Shown: positions 31,137 to 39,852 of the stretch, one piece after another
Layout: every line of letters begins with the position of its first letter
Numbering within the stretch: the stretch's first letter is position 1
Assembly (NCBI GenBank): GCA_015065965.1
Contig: SVPH01000009.1
Location: 1 to 64,000 of the forward strand
Direction of reading: 5' to 3'
From: Oscillospiraceae bacterium
GTDB lineage: Bacteria; Bacillota; Clostridia; Oscillospirales; Acutalibacteraceae
Length of the DNA stretch: 64,000 nt
The notes under the pieces: model-generated
Database searches by the model: none
Told to the model about the DNA's origin: nothing
The model's input: only the letters and a program-made list of their open reading frames with translations
Position numbers and translations under genes: made by a program

Positions 31137-32492
31137 TTATTGAAATAAGCCTTTCTTTTTCATCTGCTTTTTCACAATAAAGAACAGTGCAAACTGAGCA
31201 AAGAAAGTAACGGCCCAAGAAACGGGGTATGCCCAATAAAGGAACATGAGTTCGTGGTTCAGCGGAAGAATAAAATAAACCCAGAAGAGCCTTATACCGC
31301 ATGAACCAAGCAATGATATAATCATGGGCTCAAAAGACTTACCCATACCTCTTATCTGACATGCAGCAACATCCATCAGTGAGCAGAAGAAATAAAACGG
31401 CATAATCATTTTCAATCTTTCTGCACCGATTGCAATAACGCCTGCCTCGTCGGAGAAAAGACCGACAATCTGATTGCCGAATATTCTGCCGAGCCAGCCC
31501 ATAGCAAGACCTACAATTAAAGTTATAATAAGACAATAGCGGTAAACTTTGCTGATGTTTTCATATTTTTTTGCACCCATATTCTGAGAGGTAAAATTCA
31601 TGGTTGTCTGGGCAACAGCGTTTGTGCATGTATAAACATATGAATCAAAGTTTGAACCTGCTGCAATGCCTGCCATGGCTACCGAACCGAATGAATTTAC
31701 CGTTGACTGAATGATAACGTTTGAAACGGAAAACAGTGAGTTCTGAATTCCTGCAGGTATACCGAGTCGAACAATGCTTTTGACTTCTTCTTTATAGATT
31801 TTAAGTTTTTTAAAAATGAGGCGGCATGCATTAGGCATTTTAGCCAGATAAATAATTATAAGTATTGCTGAGAGATACTGCGAAACAATTGTTGCTATTG
31901 CAACACCGCTGACACCCATTTTAAAAACAAGTATAAGCACAAGGTTGAGAACAACATTAACAATACCTGAGAAAGTCAGAATATAAAGCGGTCTTTTTGT
32001 GTCGCCCGTTGCTCTTACTATTGATGCGCCGAAGTTATATGCAAGAAGCCCCGGTGAACCGAGAAAATATATTTTCAGATAGAGTGTTGCAAGGTCAATT
32101 ACATCATCGGGAACATCCATGAGTTTAAGCATTTTTGATGAAAAGAAGAAGCCTACGGTTCCGATAAAAATGCCGCATATAACGCTCATGAACATTGCGG
32201 TGTGAACGCATTCGTGGACTGCTTTTTCGTCTGATTCGCCGATGTGTCTTGCAACCATAACGCCGGAACCCATTGACAGACCGAGAAACACATTAAGAAA
32301 CAGATTGACAAGTGAGCCTGTTGAGCCAACTGCCGCAAGTGCCTGGCTGCCGACAAATCTGCCGACAACAATAACGTCAGCCGAATTATATGCAAGTTGT
32401 AAAAGACCTGTCAGCATAAGCGGAACCGAAAAAATAAGTATCTTTTTCAGAAAAGGCCCGCTCGTCATGTCAAGAGAATATCTTTTTTCCAT
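31137..32492 (-). CDS. MATE-family efflux transporter
   Basis: The 451-residue protein with 12 membrane segments in two repeats belongs to the MATE/DinF family: the N-terminal MTSGPFLKKILIFSVPLMLTG, NSADVIVVGRFVGSQALAAVG and the LNLVLILVFKMGVSGVAIATI segment. It exports drugs or metabolites in exchange for Na+ or H+. It lies 17 bp after hydF with a GAGGAAG ribosome site, so it is the last gene of the hydrogenase-maturation operon; a functional link is not evident. Confidence 0.88.
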   Translation of the reverse strand: MEKRYSLDMTSGPFLKKILIFSVPLMLTGLLQLAYNSADVIVVGRFVGSQALAAVGSTGSLVNLFLNVFLGLSMGSGVMVARHIGESDEKAVHECVHTAMFMSVICGIFIGTVGFFFSSKMLKLMDVPDDVIDLATLYLKIYFLGSPGLLAYNFGASIVRATGDTKRPLYILTFSGIVNVVLNLVLILVFKMGVSGVAIATIVSQYLSAILIIIYLAKMPNACRLIFKKLKIYKEEVKSIVRLGIPAGIQNSLFSVSNVIIQSTVNSFGSVAMAGIAAGSNFDSYVYTCTNAVAQTTMNFTSQNMGAKKYENISKVYRYCLIITLIVGLAMGWLGRIFGNQIVGLFSDEAGVIAIGAERLKMIMPFYFFCSLMDVAACQIRGMGKSFEPMIISLLGSCGIRLFWVYFILPLNHELMFLYWAYPVSWAVTFFAQFALFFIVKKQMKKKGLFQ

Positions 32493-32509
32493 TTTATTAC
32501 TTCCTCATG

Positions 32510-33712
32510 TTAATCCAGTTCCCTGAGTGCATCGGGGAAAGGAGTTATGCTTCGCCTGAGAATGCCATGCATGTATGCAATTGCTATGCCGTAATTAGTC
32601 ATAGGTATTCCGCAGTCGGCGGCATAGCCTGTTCTTGACTGCATTTCCCGGGCATTAAGCATACATCCTCCGCAATGAATAATAAGCGAATACTGCGATA
32701 AATCCTCGGGGAATTCATTGCCGCTTGTGAAATTAAATTCAATGTTTTTATTTGTATAGTTTCTGACCCAGTTCGGCATTTTAACAGTTCCGATATCATT
32801 GCATTGCCTGTGATGGGTGCAGCCCTCTGAAATCAGAATTTTGTCGCCGTCTTTGAGTTTGTCAAGTTGTGCAGCGCCGTGAACTGCAGCATTGAGGTCT
32901 CCTTTATAACGAACAAAAAGAATTGAGAACGAGGTCAGTGCAATATCATCGGGAGTGTCCTTTGAAACCTGAGCAAAAGCCTGGGAATCGGTAATTACAA
33001 GTTTCGGCTTTTTGCCAAGAGAAGAAAGTGTATCTTTAAGTTCCGTATCACGGCAGACGACTGCTGTTGCGCCGTTTTCGATAACCTCGCGGATTACTTG
33101 TTGCTGGGGCAGAATAAGCCTGCCTTTAGGCGCAGATTCGTCAATTGGCACTACCAGCACAACAAGATCGCTCGGCTCAATAAGGTCAGCAACTATGCGC
33201 TTGTTGTTTTCTGCCGATTTAGCCTTGCGTGCAATTAAATCCTTAAGTTTGTTGATGTTTGTGCCGTTTTGTGCGCTGACATATATTTCACCTTCGTCTG
33301 CATCGGGAATGCGGTTGAGCAGGTCGGTTTTGTTATATGCAATAATATATGGTGTCTTTTTGGATTTGAAAAGTGAAATAAGACTGTTATCCGAATCCTG
33401 CAGTCCTATTTTACTGTCAACAACAAGAACGGCGATGTCTGTGTAATTCAGTGCTTGTTTTGCTCTTTTTACGCGCATCTCGCCAAGTTCACCTTCATCG
33501 TCAATTCCCGGTGTGTCAATAATGACGACGGGACCGAGAGGTAGAAGTTCCATCGCTTTTTTTACGGGGTCAGTTGTTGTTCCTTTAACATCAGAAACAA
33601 GCGAAAGGTTCTGACCCGTAACTGCGTTCACAAGGCTCGATTTGCCTGCATTGCGTTTGCCGAAAAAGCCGATGTGAATTCTTTCGGCGGAAACTGTGCT
33701 GTTAAGGCTCAC
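32510..33712 (-). CDS. hydF: [FeFe]-hydrogenase maturation GTPase HydF
   Basis: The 400-residue protein has an N-terminal GTPase domain: P-loop FFGKRNAGKSSLVNAVTG (about 15-32), GTTTDPVKKAMEL (switch I), DTPGIDDEGE (G3) and YNKTD (G4). The C-terminal cluster-binding domain has CTHHRQCNDIGTVKMPNW and HCGGCMLNAREM, the HxxxC/HCxxC ligands of HydF. It is the scaffold that carries the 2Fe precursor to HydA. The start codon is GTG 33712 with AGAGGTGA upstream. It follows hydG by 18 bp. Confidence 0.95.
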   Translation of the reverse strand: MSLNSTVSAERIHIGFFGKRNAGKSSLVNAVTGQNLSLVSDVKGTTTDPVKKAMELLPLGPVVIIDTPGIDDEGELGEMRVKRAKQALNYTDIAVLVVDSKIGLQDSDNSLISLFKSKKTPYIIAYNKTDLLNRIPDADEGEIYVSAQNGTNINKLKDLIARKAKSAENNKRIVADLIEPSDLVVLVVPIDESAPKGRLILPQQQVIREVIENGATAVVCRDTELKDTLSSLGKKPKLVITDSQAFAQVSKDTPDDIALTSFSILFVRYKGDLNAAVHGAAQLDKLKDGDKILISEGCTHHRQCNDIGTVKMPNWVRNYTNKNIEFNFTSGNEFPEDLSQYSLIIHCGGCMLNAREMQSRTGYAADCGIPMTNYGIAIAYMHGILRRSITPFPDALRELD

Positions 33713-33730
33713 AAAATCACCTCTGTTTTA

Positions 33731-35179
33731 TCAGAATCTGAAATCTCTGCGGTTTGAGTTTTTGATATCTTCAATGTTTTTCTCGGCAATGGCGCGAACC
33801 TTTTCACCGGGAATTTTTTTAAGTTCGTTTTTGATTAATTCAAAGCCGATTTTCTTTGTTTCTTCGCTTGCATAGTCAACGAGGTATTCGGTCAGAGTCA
33901 TGAGTGCGTTCGGATGGCAGCAGTTGAGAATTTGTCCGTTTTTGCACAGGGCCATAAATCTGTCACCTGTTCTGCCTTCGCGGTAACATGCGGTGCAGAA
34001 AGAGGGAATGTGCTTAAGTTCCATCAGCCAGCGCACAACTTCATCAAGCGTTCTCTGGTCAGAAACATCAAACTGTTCTGAGTCATGGGGTCTTTCTTCT
34101 TCCGTATATCCGCCGACAGATGTTCTTGATGCACCGCTTATCTGCGAAATACCAAGCCTGAGTGCTTTTCCTCTGACTTCTTCGGACTCTCTTGTTGAAA
34201 TAATCATGCCTGTATAAGGAACGGAAATTCTGATACAAGCAATAAGTTTTTCAAAAAGTTCATTTGATATGCCGTTATCGAAAGCATCGGGGTCAATATC
34301 GTCTGCTCTTTTAAGGCGAGGAACGCTGATGGTATGAGGACCTACGCCGTGAACCGCTTCAAGATGTTCTGCGTGCATAAGCAGACCGACAAACTCATAT
34401 TTGTAAAGTTCAAGACCGAAAAGCACGCCGAGACCTACATCGTCAATGCCGCCCTGCATTGCTCTGTCCATAGCCTCTGTGTGATAGTCGTAGTCATGTT
34501 TCGGGCCTGTGGGATGCAGTTTAAGATAACTTTCTTTATGATAGGTTTCCTGAAAAAGGATGTATGTGCCTATTCCTGCATCTTTAAGTTTGCGGTAATT
34601 TTCAACCGTTGTTGCGGCAATGTTAACATTTACCCTGCGTATTGCGCCGTTTTTATGATTGATGCTGTAAATTGTGTTAATACATTCAAGAATATATTCG
34701 ATAGGATTGTTAACGGGGTCTTCGCCTGCTTCAATTGCAAGGCGCTTATGACCCATGTCCTGAAGAGCAATAACTTCTTTTGCAACTTCTTCCTGAGTAA
34801 GTTTTTTGCGGGCAATGTGTTTGTTCTTAAAATGATACGGGCAGTAAAGGCAGCCGTTAACGCAGTAATTTGAAAGATAGAGAGGTGCAAACATAACAAT
34901 TCTGTTGCCGTAGAATGCCTGCTTAATTTCTTCTGCGAGTTTAAACATTTCATCAATTTTTTCCGGGATTTCGCAAGCAAGGAGAACAGCGGCATCTCTG
35001 TGTGAAAGACCTGCGCAGGATGTTCCGCTTGCAGTTCTCTTAGGGCGTGCCTTTTCAAGAATACTGTCGATAAGTTCAACATTGTTTTTGTTTTGTTCTG
35101 CGTATTCGAGTGTTGCAAGAATTTCTTCGTTGTTGATAAATTCTTCCGCTTTGAGTGATTTGGGATTATAAATTGCCAT
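33731..35179 (-). CDS. hydG: [FeFe]-hydrogenase maturase HydG, tyrosine lyase
   Basis: The 482-residue radical SAM enzyme of the ThiH-like class has the cluster motif CVNGCLYCPYHFKN (C-x3-C-x2-C, about 108-121) and a C-terminal second cluster motif with CTACYREGRTGDRFM and NCCHPNALMT (about 395-425), needed to release CO and cyanide from tyrosine as an Fe-bound synthon. Length is as expected for HydG (about 470). It lies between hydE (48 bp upstream) and hydF. Confidence 0.96.
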   Translation of the reverse strand: MAIYNPKSLKAEEFINNEEILATLEYAEQNKNNVELIDSILEKARPKRTASGTSCAGLSHRDAAVLLACEIPEKIDEMFKLAEEIKQAFYGNRIVMFAPLYLSNYCVNGCLYCPYHFKNKHIARKKLTQEEVAKEVIALQDMGHKRLAIEAGEDPVNNPIEYILECINTIYSINHKNGAIRRVNVNIAATTVENYRKLKDAGIGTYILFQETYHKESYLKLHPTGPKHDYDYHTEAMDRAMQGGIDDVGLGVLFGLELYKYEFVGLLMHAEHLEAVHGVGPHTISVPRLKRADDIDPDAFDNGISNELFEKLIACIRISVPYTGMIISTRESEEVRGKALRLGISQISGASRTSVGGYTEEERPHDSEQFDVSDQRTLDEVVRWLMELKHIPSFCTACYREGRTGDRFMALCKNGQILNCCHPNALMTLTEYLVDYASEETKKIGFELIKNELKKIPGEKVRAIAEKNIEDIKNSNRRDFRF

Positions 35180-35227
35180 TTTCTTTATTTCCTTTCTTAG
35201 AGTCAGAAAATCTTTCTCTTCAGATTT

Positions 35228-36268
35228 TTATATTTTTTTGAAATCGCCTTTTAAAGTAACGATTTTATAACCTATTGATTCCATGCGTTGCTTTAACTCA
35301 GCAACATTGGCGGCAGATTCCGCACCGCCTGATAATTTGTTGTTATACAGTTCATATTTGCTCCGCAATTCAAACGGAGAAAGATTAGGCATAACAACAT
35401 TAGCGCCTGAAAGAATACCTTTTTCTCTGCCGTAAGGGTCAATAGAGCCGAGTGCTGTTGTTGACGGCAGAAGAATTGAAGGTGAAATAAGCCTGACTAT
35501 TGAGAGCAGGTAGCAGGTGAGTTCAACCGTTCCTGCTTTTTCGGATGCGAAACATGTGCTTTTATGAGGAACAAACGGACCTATTCCGCACATTTCAGGC
35601 TTGAACTGCTCGATGAATTTTAAATCTTTTGCAAGTGTTGCTGCAGTCTGATAAGGTGAGCCTACCATAAATCCGCAGCCTGTCTGAAATCCGATTTTTT
35701 TCAGATTGTTCAGGCATTCCATGCGGTTTTTAAATGACATTTCCTGCGGATGAAGTTTCTGATAGTGTTCCTTATCTGCCGTTTCATGGCGGAGAAGATA
35801 TCTGTCTGCTCCTGCATCATACAGTTTTTTATAACTTTCATAACTTCTTTCGCCAAGAGAAAGCGTTACGGCACAATCAGGATATTTTTGCTTTATTTCA
35901 GAAACAACAGAACAAACAACTTCATCGCTGAAGTATGCATCTTCGCCGCCCTGCAAAACAAAGGTGCGGAAACCGAGCGGATAGCCCTCGTCACAACATG
36001 ATAAAATCTGCTCAGCGGTCAGCCTGTATCGTTCGCAGGAGTTGTTGCTTGCCCGTATACCGCAATAATAACAGTTGTTTTTACAGATGTTGCTTATTTC
36101 AATCAAGCCGCGAATATATACATCTGTTCCGTAAATTTTCTTTCTTACCTGAATGGCTTTTTCAGCAAGCAAACGGGCAGATTCTTCGTTTCTGTTGGTT
36201 ATCAGATATTCATACTCGTCAATGGTGAGAGAATGGTTTTTTTCAAGTTTGTTAATTAAATTAATCAT
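35228..36268 (-). CDS. hydE: [FeFe]-hydrogenase maturase HydE
   Basis: The 346-residue radical SAM protein (BioB-like barrel) has EISNICKNNCYYCGIRASN, giving the C-x3-C-x2-C SAM-cluster motif at about 62-69. It also has FVLQGGEDAYF, LSLGERSYESYKKL, LRHETADKEHYQKLHP and GCGFMVGSP. It acts with HydG and HydF to build the dithiomethylamine bridge of the H-cluster. The start overlaps the regulator gene by 8 bp. No hydrogenase structural gene is present in this window. Confidence 0.95.
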   Translation of the reverse strand: MINLINKLEKNHSLTIDEYEYLITNRNEESARLLAEKAIQVRKKIYGTDVYIRGLIEISNICKNNCYYCGIRASNNSCERYRLTAEQILSCCDEGYPLGFRTFVLQGGEDAYFSDEVVCSVVSEIKQKYPDCAVTLSLGERSYESYKKLYDAGADRYLLRHETADKEHYQKLHPQEMSFKNRMECLNNLKKIGFQTGCGFMVGSPYQTAATLAKDLKFIEQFKPEMCGIGPFVPHKSTCFASEKAGTVELTCYLLSIVRLISPSILLPSTTALGSIDPYGREKGILSGANVVMPNLSPFELRSKYELYNNKLSGGAESAANVAELKQRMESIGYKIVTLKGDFKKI

Positions 36269-36518
36269 TGAATATTTTGTTTGAATACGCGGTTTTAACG
36301 CTTATTCCGTCAAGTTTTCCTATCTTGCCTGAAAGTTCCGAGATAGTGTCCTGCGGAGCATCGACGGCAAGGCTTACAATGTTTATGTTTCTTTCGCGGT
36401 AGGGCAAACCCATTCTGCCTACTATACATTCGCCGTATTCATGGAGCAGAGCATTGAGTTTATCAACCGATTCCGTGTTTTCAATAATAACGCCGATAAC
36501 GGCAATTCTATTTTCCAT
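36261..36518 (-). CDS. TM1266-family putative [FeFe]-hydrogenase system regulator
   Basis: The small ACT/ferredoxin-like-fold protein of 85 residues reads ENRIAVIGVIIENTESVD, then LLHEYGECIVGRMGLPYRERNINI and a C-terminal strand. It is known as the TM1266-type iron-only hydrogenase system regulator, encoded with hyd maturases; its NikR-C-like fold suggests ligand-responsive regulation. ATG 36518 is chosen because GAGGTGA lies 5-6 bases upstream; an upstream in-frame start would run through a terminator hairpin. First gene of the hyd operon. Confidence 0.88.
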   Translation of the reverse strand: MENRIAVIGVIIENTESVDKLNALLHEYGECIVGRMGLPYRERNINIVSLAVDAPQDTISELSGKIGKLDGISVKTAYSNKIFND

Positions 36519-36530
36519 TTTTATCACCTC

Positions 36531-36564
36531 AAAAAGAAAACTGTGCCCTGAAAAAGGCACAGTT
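36531..36564 (-). terminator. Attenuator-like terminator in the hyd operon leader
   Basis: Read on the minus strand, AACTGTGCC (36564-36556), 8-nt loop, GGCACAGTT (36547-36539), then TTCTTTTT. It lies between the possible leader peptide and the ribosome site of the TM1266-like gene, so transcription of the operon must pass it. Confidence 0.8.
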
Positions 36565-36578
36565 ATGCACAAAAATTA

Positions 36579-36623
36579 TTATGCTTGGTTGAGTATATCA
36601 ACAATTGAAACTGCACCTTTCAT
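36579..36623 (-). CDS. Possible 14-codon leader peptide of the hyd operon
   Basis: An ATG at 36623 with AAGGA 8-9 bases upstream opens the frame MKGAVSIVDILNQA, then tandem TAA codons. It lies in the transcribed leader, 15 bases before the terminator hairpin. It has no run of one amino acid as in classical attenuators. It might be a real small protein, a coupling element, or chance. Confidence 0.4.
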   Translation of the reverse strand: MKGAVSIVDILNQA

Positions 36624-36656
36624 TCGGAAGAATCCTTGTGTCAGGAGTATATATAA

Positions 36657-36686
36657 ATTATATATCATTTTATATATGAGTGTCAA
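36657..36686 (-). promoter_or_regulatory. hyd operon promoter
   Basis: Minus-strand -35 TTGACA (36686-36681), 18-bp spacer, -10 TATAAT (36662-36657). The expected start near 36650 leaves a leader of about 130 nt before the first gene. A run of TATATA words surrounds the -10. Confidence 0.78.
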
Positions 36687-36704
36687 TGTGCATAATATAC
36701 TAAA

Positions 36705-37004
36705 TTACACAAGAAATCCCGCGATAAGTGAAGCAACACATGCGGAAACGGCAACAACAGTAAGCGGAAGTTTAAAATATGCGAGAACTATTGCAACAAT
36801 CGTGCCGACTGCAGCAGTAACAGGGTTATCTGTTGAATAAAAAATTGCAGGGAAGGTCATCGCGCTGAGAACGGCATAGGGAATGTAATAGAGCACACTT
36901 TGCAGAAATCTTGATTTGATTTTGCGTTTGAAAAGCGTAAACGGAATCATTCTGATAAGATAGGTTATTCCTGCCATAACTGCAATATAAAGTACCATCA
37001 TCAT
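36705..37004 (-). CDS. azlD: AzlD, branched-chain amino acid export subunit
   Basis: The 99-residue membrane protein with about four hydrophobic segments has YLIRMIPFTLFKRKIKSRF and a YIPYAVLSAMTFPAIF block typical of AzlD. Together with AzlC it exports branched-chain amino acids or analogues. The start overlaps the azlC stop (ATGA), so translation is coupled. Confidence 0.88.
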   Translation of the reverse strand: MMMVLYIAVMAGITYLIRMIPFTLFKRKIKSRFLQSVLYYIPYAVLSAMTFPAIFYSTDNPVTAAVGTIVAIVLAYFKLPLTVVAVSACVASLIAGFLV

Positions 37005-37708
37005 TCTGCATCATCCTCCTTCGCAAGTTCAATCGGGAAGAGCAGTGCACCTATAACGGCGGCAAGAACAGCGCTTATTATAATTGCAAAGCCTGAGGAA
37101 AGAGCAGGAAATGCGTATTTACAAATAACGCTGAATACAGCAGCGAAACAGATAACAACAAGGTCTTTTCTGCTTGCTCTTGCAGCAGGAACAATTATCG
37201 CAATAAACATTCCGTAAAGCAGAATTCCCATTGCTGCCGTGAGCGTTTGCGGCAAACCGAGACCGGCAATTGCGCCTGCAGCCGTTCCGCCTGTCCATCC
37301 GAGTGCAGAAATAAGTATAAGCCCGTACATATATGAAGGCACAAGTTTTTCTTTTTGAGAGGAGGCAACGGCAAATATTTCATCCGTTATGCCAAAAGAA
37401 GCAATCATTCTATGGGCAGTGGTAAATTTGTCAGAGAGTTTCTGAGAAAGTGAAAGACCCATTAGTGAATATCGCAGATTAATAACAAACTGTGTAAGCG
37501 CCATTTCAATCAGTGTTCCGCCGGCGGCGATTATGCCGACACCTGCTGCCTGACCTGCAGATGTGAGGTTTGTTATTGAGATTATAACAGCCTGTAATGC
37601 TGTGAGACCTGACTGAACAGCCATTATTCCGAATCCGAAAGATACGGAAAAATAACCCAATGCTATCGGTATTCCGTGTGACAGGCCTTTTGTGAACGGT
37701 GATTTCAC
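37001..37708 (-). CDS. azlC: AzlC, branched-chain amino acid permease
   Basis: The 235-residue protein with about seven membrane segments has IALGYFSVSFGFGIMAVQ, INLRYSLMGLSLSQKL and ASFGITDEIFAVA, the AzlC signatures. It exports branched-chain amino acids with AzlD. AAAGGAAG lies upstream of the ATG. It is the first gene of the pair. Confidence 0.92.
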   Translation of the reverse strand: MKSPFTKGLSHGIPIALGYFSVSFGFGIMAVQSGLTALQAVIISITNLTSAGQAAGVGIIAAGGTLIEMALTQFVINLRYSLMGLSLSQKLSDKFTTAHRMIASFGITDEIFAVASSQKEKLVPSYMYGLILISALGWTGGTAAGAIAGLGLPQTLTAAMGILLYGMFIAIIVPAARASRKDLVVICFAAVFSVICKYAFPALSSGFAIIISAVLAAVIGALLFPIELAKEDDAE

Positions 37709-37789
37709 TTTGAGTACTTCCTTTCATTTTGATGATTACCAAAATGTAATTCTAACACCGAAGAATTATAATTTCAATATTTTTTTATT

Positions 37790-37828
37790 AAAAAATCCGA
37801 CCGAATCATAAAGAAACGGTCGGATTTG
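37790..37828 (-). terminator. Terminator after ceramidase-like gene
   Basis: AAATCCGACCG (37793-37803) with CGGTCGGATTT (37817-37827) and TTTTTTAAT on the minus strand. Confidence 0.9.
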
Positions 37829-37840
37829 ATTTTTGTTTGA

Positions 37841-39628
37841 TTATTTAATTTCTTCTGCAATTTCTGCAAAGCCCTTCATCATTGAGGAGCCTGCATATTT
37901 GCCGAGAGAAATCATTTCCTGATAATGGTCGCCGAGAAGTGACATTGAATAGTCATTATCGGGAACAACATAACCGATAGCATCGTTCATAAGACCGAAG
38001 CAGATGGTGTCTTCGCCAAAGAGTTCATAGATTGTTGCATAGCCGAAGTCTTTGCCTGAGAATGAACCGTCAGCAGTGAGTGAACCGCCGCCGCAAACAA
38101 GATCCTGAACAATTTCACCGGGAAGGAAAGCAACCTTAACGTCGCCCATTTCCATGTAACCGATTTCAGCAAAGATATAGTAACTCAGACCTTCCTTGCA
38201 AACTGTGTAGTTAACAAGATTGAGTTTACCAACAAGTTGGATAAGGGGATTTGTAACCTTAATCTTAACTTCTTTGTTGATAATGTTGAGATTGGGTTCA
38301 AGAACGATTTCCTTAGCGGGTTTATCATCCCAGTTTTCATACCAGAGAGTGTAGTGTTCACCGCCGATTTTCTTTTCTTCTTCAATCTTTGCTTTTTCAG
38401 CATCAGTAAGACTTGCTTCTACTTCAGCCTTTGATTTTGTAAGATTGAGTGCCATATAAGCGATTTCTTCGCCATAGCGAAGGGTTTCTTCATATCTGCG
38501 TTTTGTGGGTACGCCGTCGCCGGCAGGGCCTCTGCCTTCATAGATACCGGCAATAGCACCGTTGAAGAACATGAAGTTATAGCCTTTTTCTTCAATCTTT
38601 TTACCGAGATAATAAATATAGTCACCCGAAAGGTCTCTGCCGTTGTCTTCTTCGTTAACGGGAAGACCTGCAACGTCGGGGTGAGCAGCAATGTTAACGA
38701 TCATTGTGGGATCAATAGATTTATCATCGGGAGTGAAAACAAATCTTGAAAGTTCATCAATAAGTGAGGTTGACTGGCTTCTGTTTTTGTTGTTAAAATA
38801 TGAGTTTTCATCATCGCCGATTTCTTTAACTGCATATGTCATTGTGCCGGGAACCATATCGTTAACTGCTTCCTTCATGGCGTTTGCAACGGTGTCATAA
38901 ACAAATTCCATGTAATCGGCATTTGCGCCTCTTTCCTTTTCAACAAAAGGAACATAGGAAAGAGCGAGGTTCTTAAAGAGTTTGGGGAAAAGATTTGTCC
39001 AAAGACCCTGTGTGTCAATACAACTGTGAGTGTGAGTTGATGAAACATTTATGCTGTTGAATTCAACGCCGAGATCCATTGCTTCAACACGCTTGCGGAT
39101 TTCTTTGATATCGCCGTTTGAGAAACCGATGCAGTCGATATTTGCAAAGAGAGCAACGCCTCTGTTTGAACCGTCCTCAACAGCAATAACTCTTACCTGC
39201 ATATCGTCGATGATTTCTTCAATCTCGTTTACCATACCGTTGTTGGGATCAATGAAACCGCCAAGATAATAACCTGATTTTGTTCCGTTTTTAACGGATT
39301 CTCTGAGATCATCGGGAATAAGAGATGCTTTTGCGTGGCCTAACTTCCACTGAGCGTTGGGTGCTGCTTCGTCTGCCCAATCTTCTGTGCCTTCGTAGAA
39401 GTTTTCAACTACTCTGTCTTTAACCTTAACAAAATTTTTGCTGTCGGGAACTATAGCGTTGATTGCACCTACAAGTGTTGTGAAGATAACTTCAACAATA
39501 CCGAGACCAACATTTTCAAGTGTTTTGCCTATGTCTGCTGCAGCGGCTGTGCCCATTGTTGATGCACTGCCGAAGAGAAGAGAAAACACAAGAAGAATGC
39601 TTACAATTTTTGAAGTGATTTTTTTCAT
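37841..39628 (-). CDS. Secreted neutral/alkaline ceramidase-like protein
   Basis: The 595-residue protein has a Sec signal peptide (about 1-31, ending STMGTAAAA). The domain resembles neutral ceramidases and the broader neutral/alkaline non-lysosomal ceramidase N-terminal family: GLGIVEVIF region, VALFANIDCIGFSNGDIKEI, the zinc-binding SSTHTHSCIDTQG (about 200-212), VNIAAHPDVAG (His ligand) and FFNGAIAGI. Near the C-terminus, VAFLPGEIVQDL matches the family. It would be exported and could cleave amide bonds of sphingolipids; a different lipid or peptide amide is equally possible. A lysine/glutamate-rich linker follows residue 390. No neighbour gene shares its job. Confidence 0.75.
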   Translation of the reverse strand: MKKITSKIVSILLVFSLLFGSASTMGTAAAADIGKTLENVGLGIVEVIFTTLVGAINAIVPDSKNFVKVKDRVVENFYEGTEDWADEAAPNAQWKLGHAKASLIPDDLRESVKNGTKSGYYLGGFIDPNNGMVNEIEEIIDDMQVRVIAVEDGSNRGVALFANIDCIGFSNGDIKEIRKRVEAMDLGVEFNSINVSSTHTHSCIDTQGLWTNLFPKLFKNLALSYVPFVEKERGANADYMEFVYDTVANAMKEAVNDMVPGTMTYAVKEIGDDENSYFNNKNRSQSTSLIDELSRFVFTPDDKSIDPTMIVNIAAHPDVAGLPVNEEDNGRDLSGDYIYYLGKKIEEKGYNFMFFNGAIAGIYEGRGPAGDGVPTKRRYEETLRYGEEIAYMALNLTKSKAEVEASLTDAEKAKIEEEKKIGGEHYTLWYENWDDKPAKEIVLEPNLNIINKEVKIKVTNPLIQLVGKLNLVNYTVCKEGLSYYIFAEIGYMEMGDVKVAFLPGEIVQDLVCGGGSLTADGSFSGKDFGYATIYELFGEDTICFGLMNDAIGYVVPDNDYSMSLLGDHYQEMISLGKYAGSSMMKGFAEIAEEIK

Positions 39629-39790
39629 GATTGATTTCTCCTTGTCCTTTATTACCTTTTCACGGTAATTTAATCTTTAATATTTTAACATTAAATTTAC
39701 AAACTGTAAAGAGTTTTTTTACGCAAACACCAAAATTTATCAACTCAAATCAAATATAGAAGTAAATATGTCCAAAAATCCATTTCAAGG

Positions 39791-39819
39791 TTGAAAAATG
39801 GACGCCGATAGAGTATAAT
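39791..39819 (+). promoter_or_regulatory. Promoter of pdxK-thyA-folA operon
   Basis: -35 TTGAAA (39791-39796), 17-bp spacer, -10 TATAAT (39814-39819). Confidence 0.75.
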
Positions 39820-39852
39820 GTTTGTAAATATATTCGGAAGGATGAAACAGGT

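Noticed and set aside
32510-36518. A hydrogenase structural gene within the hyd cluster
   Set aside because: Only maturases HydE, HydG, HydF and a regulator are present; no H-cluster cysteine motifs occur in any frame.
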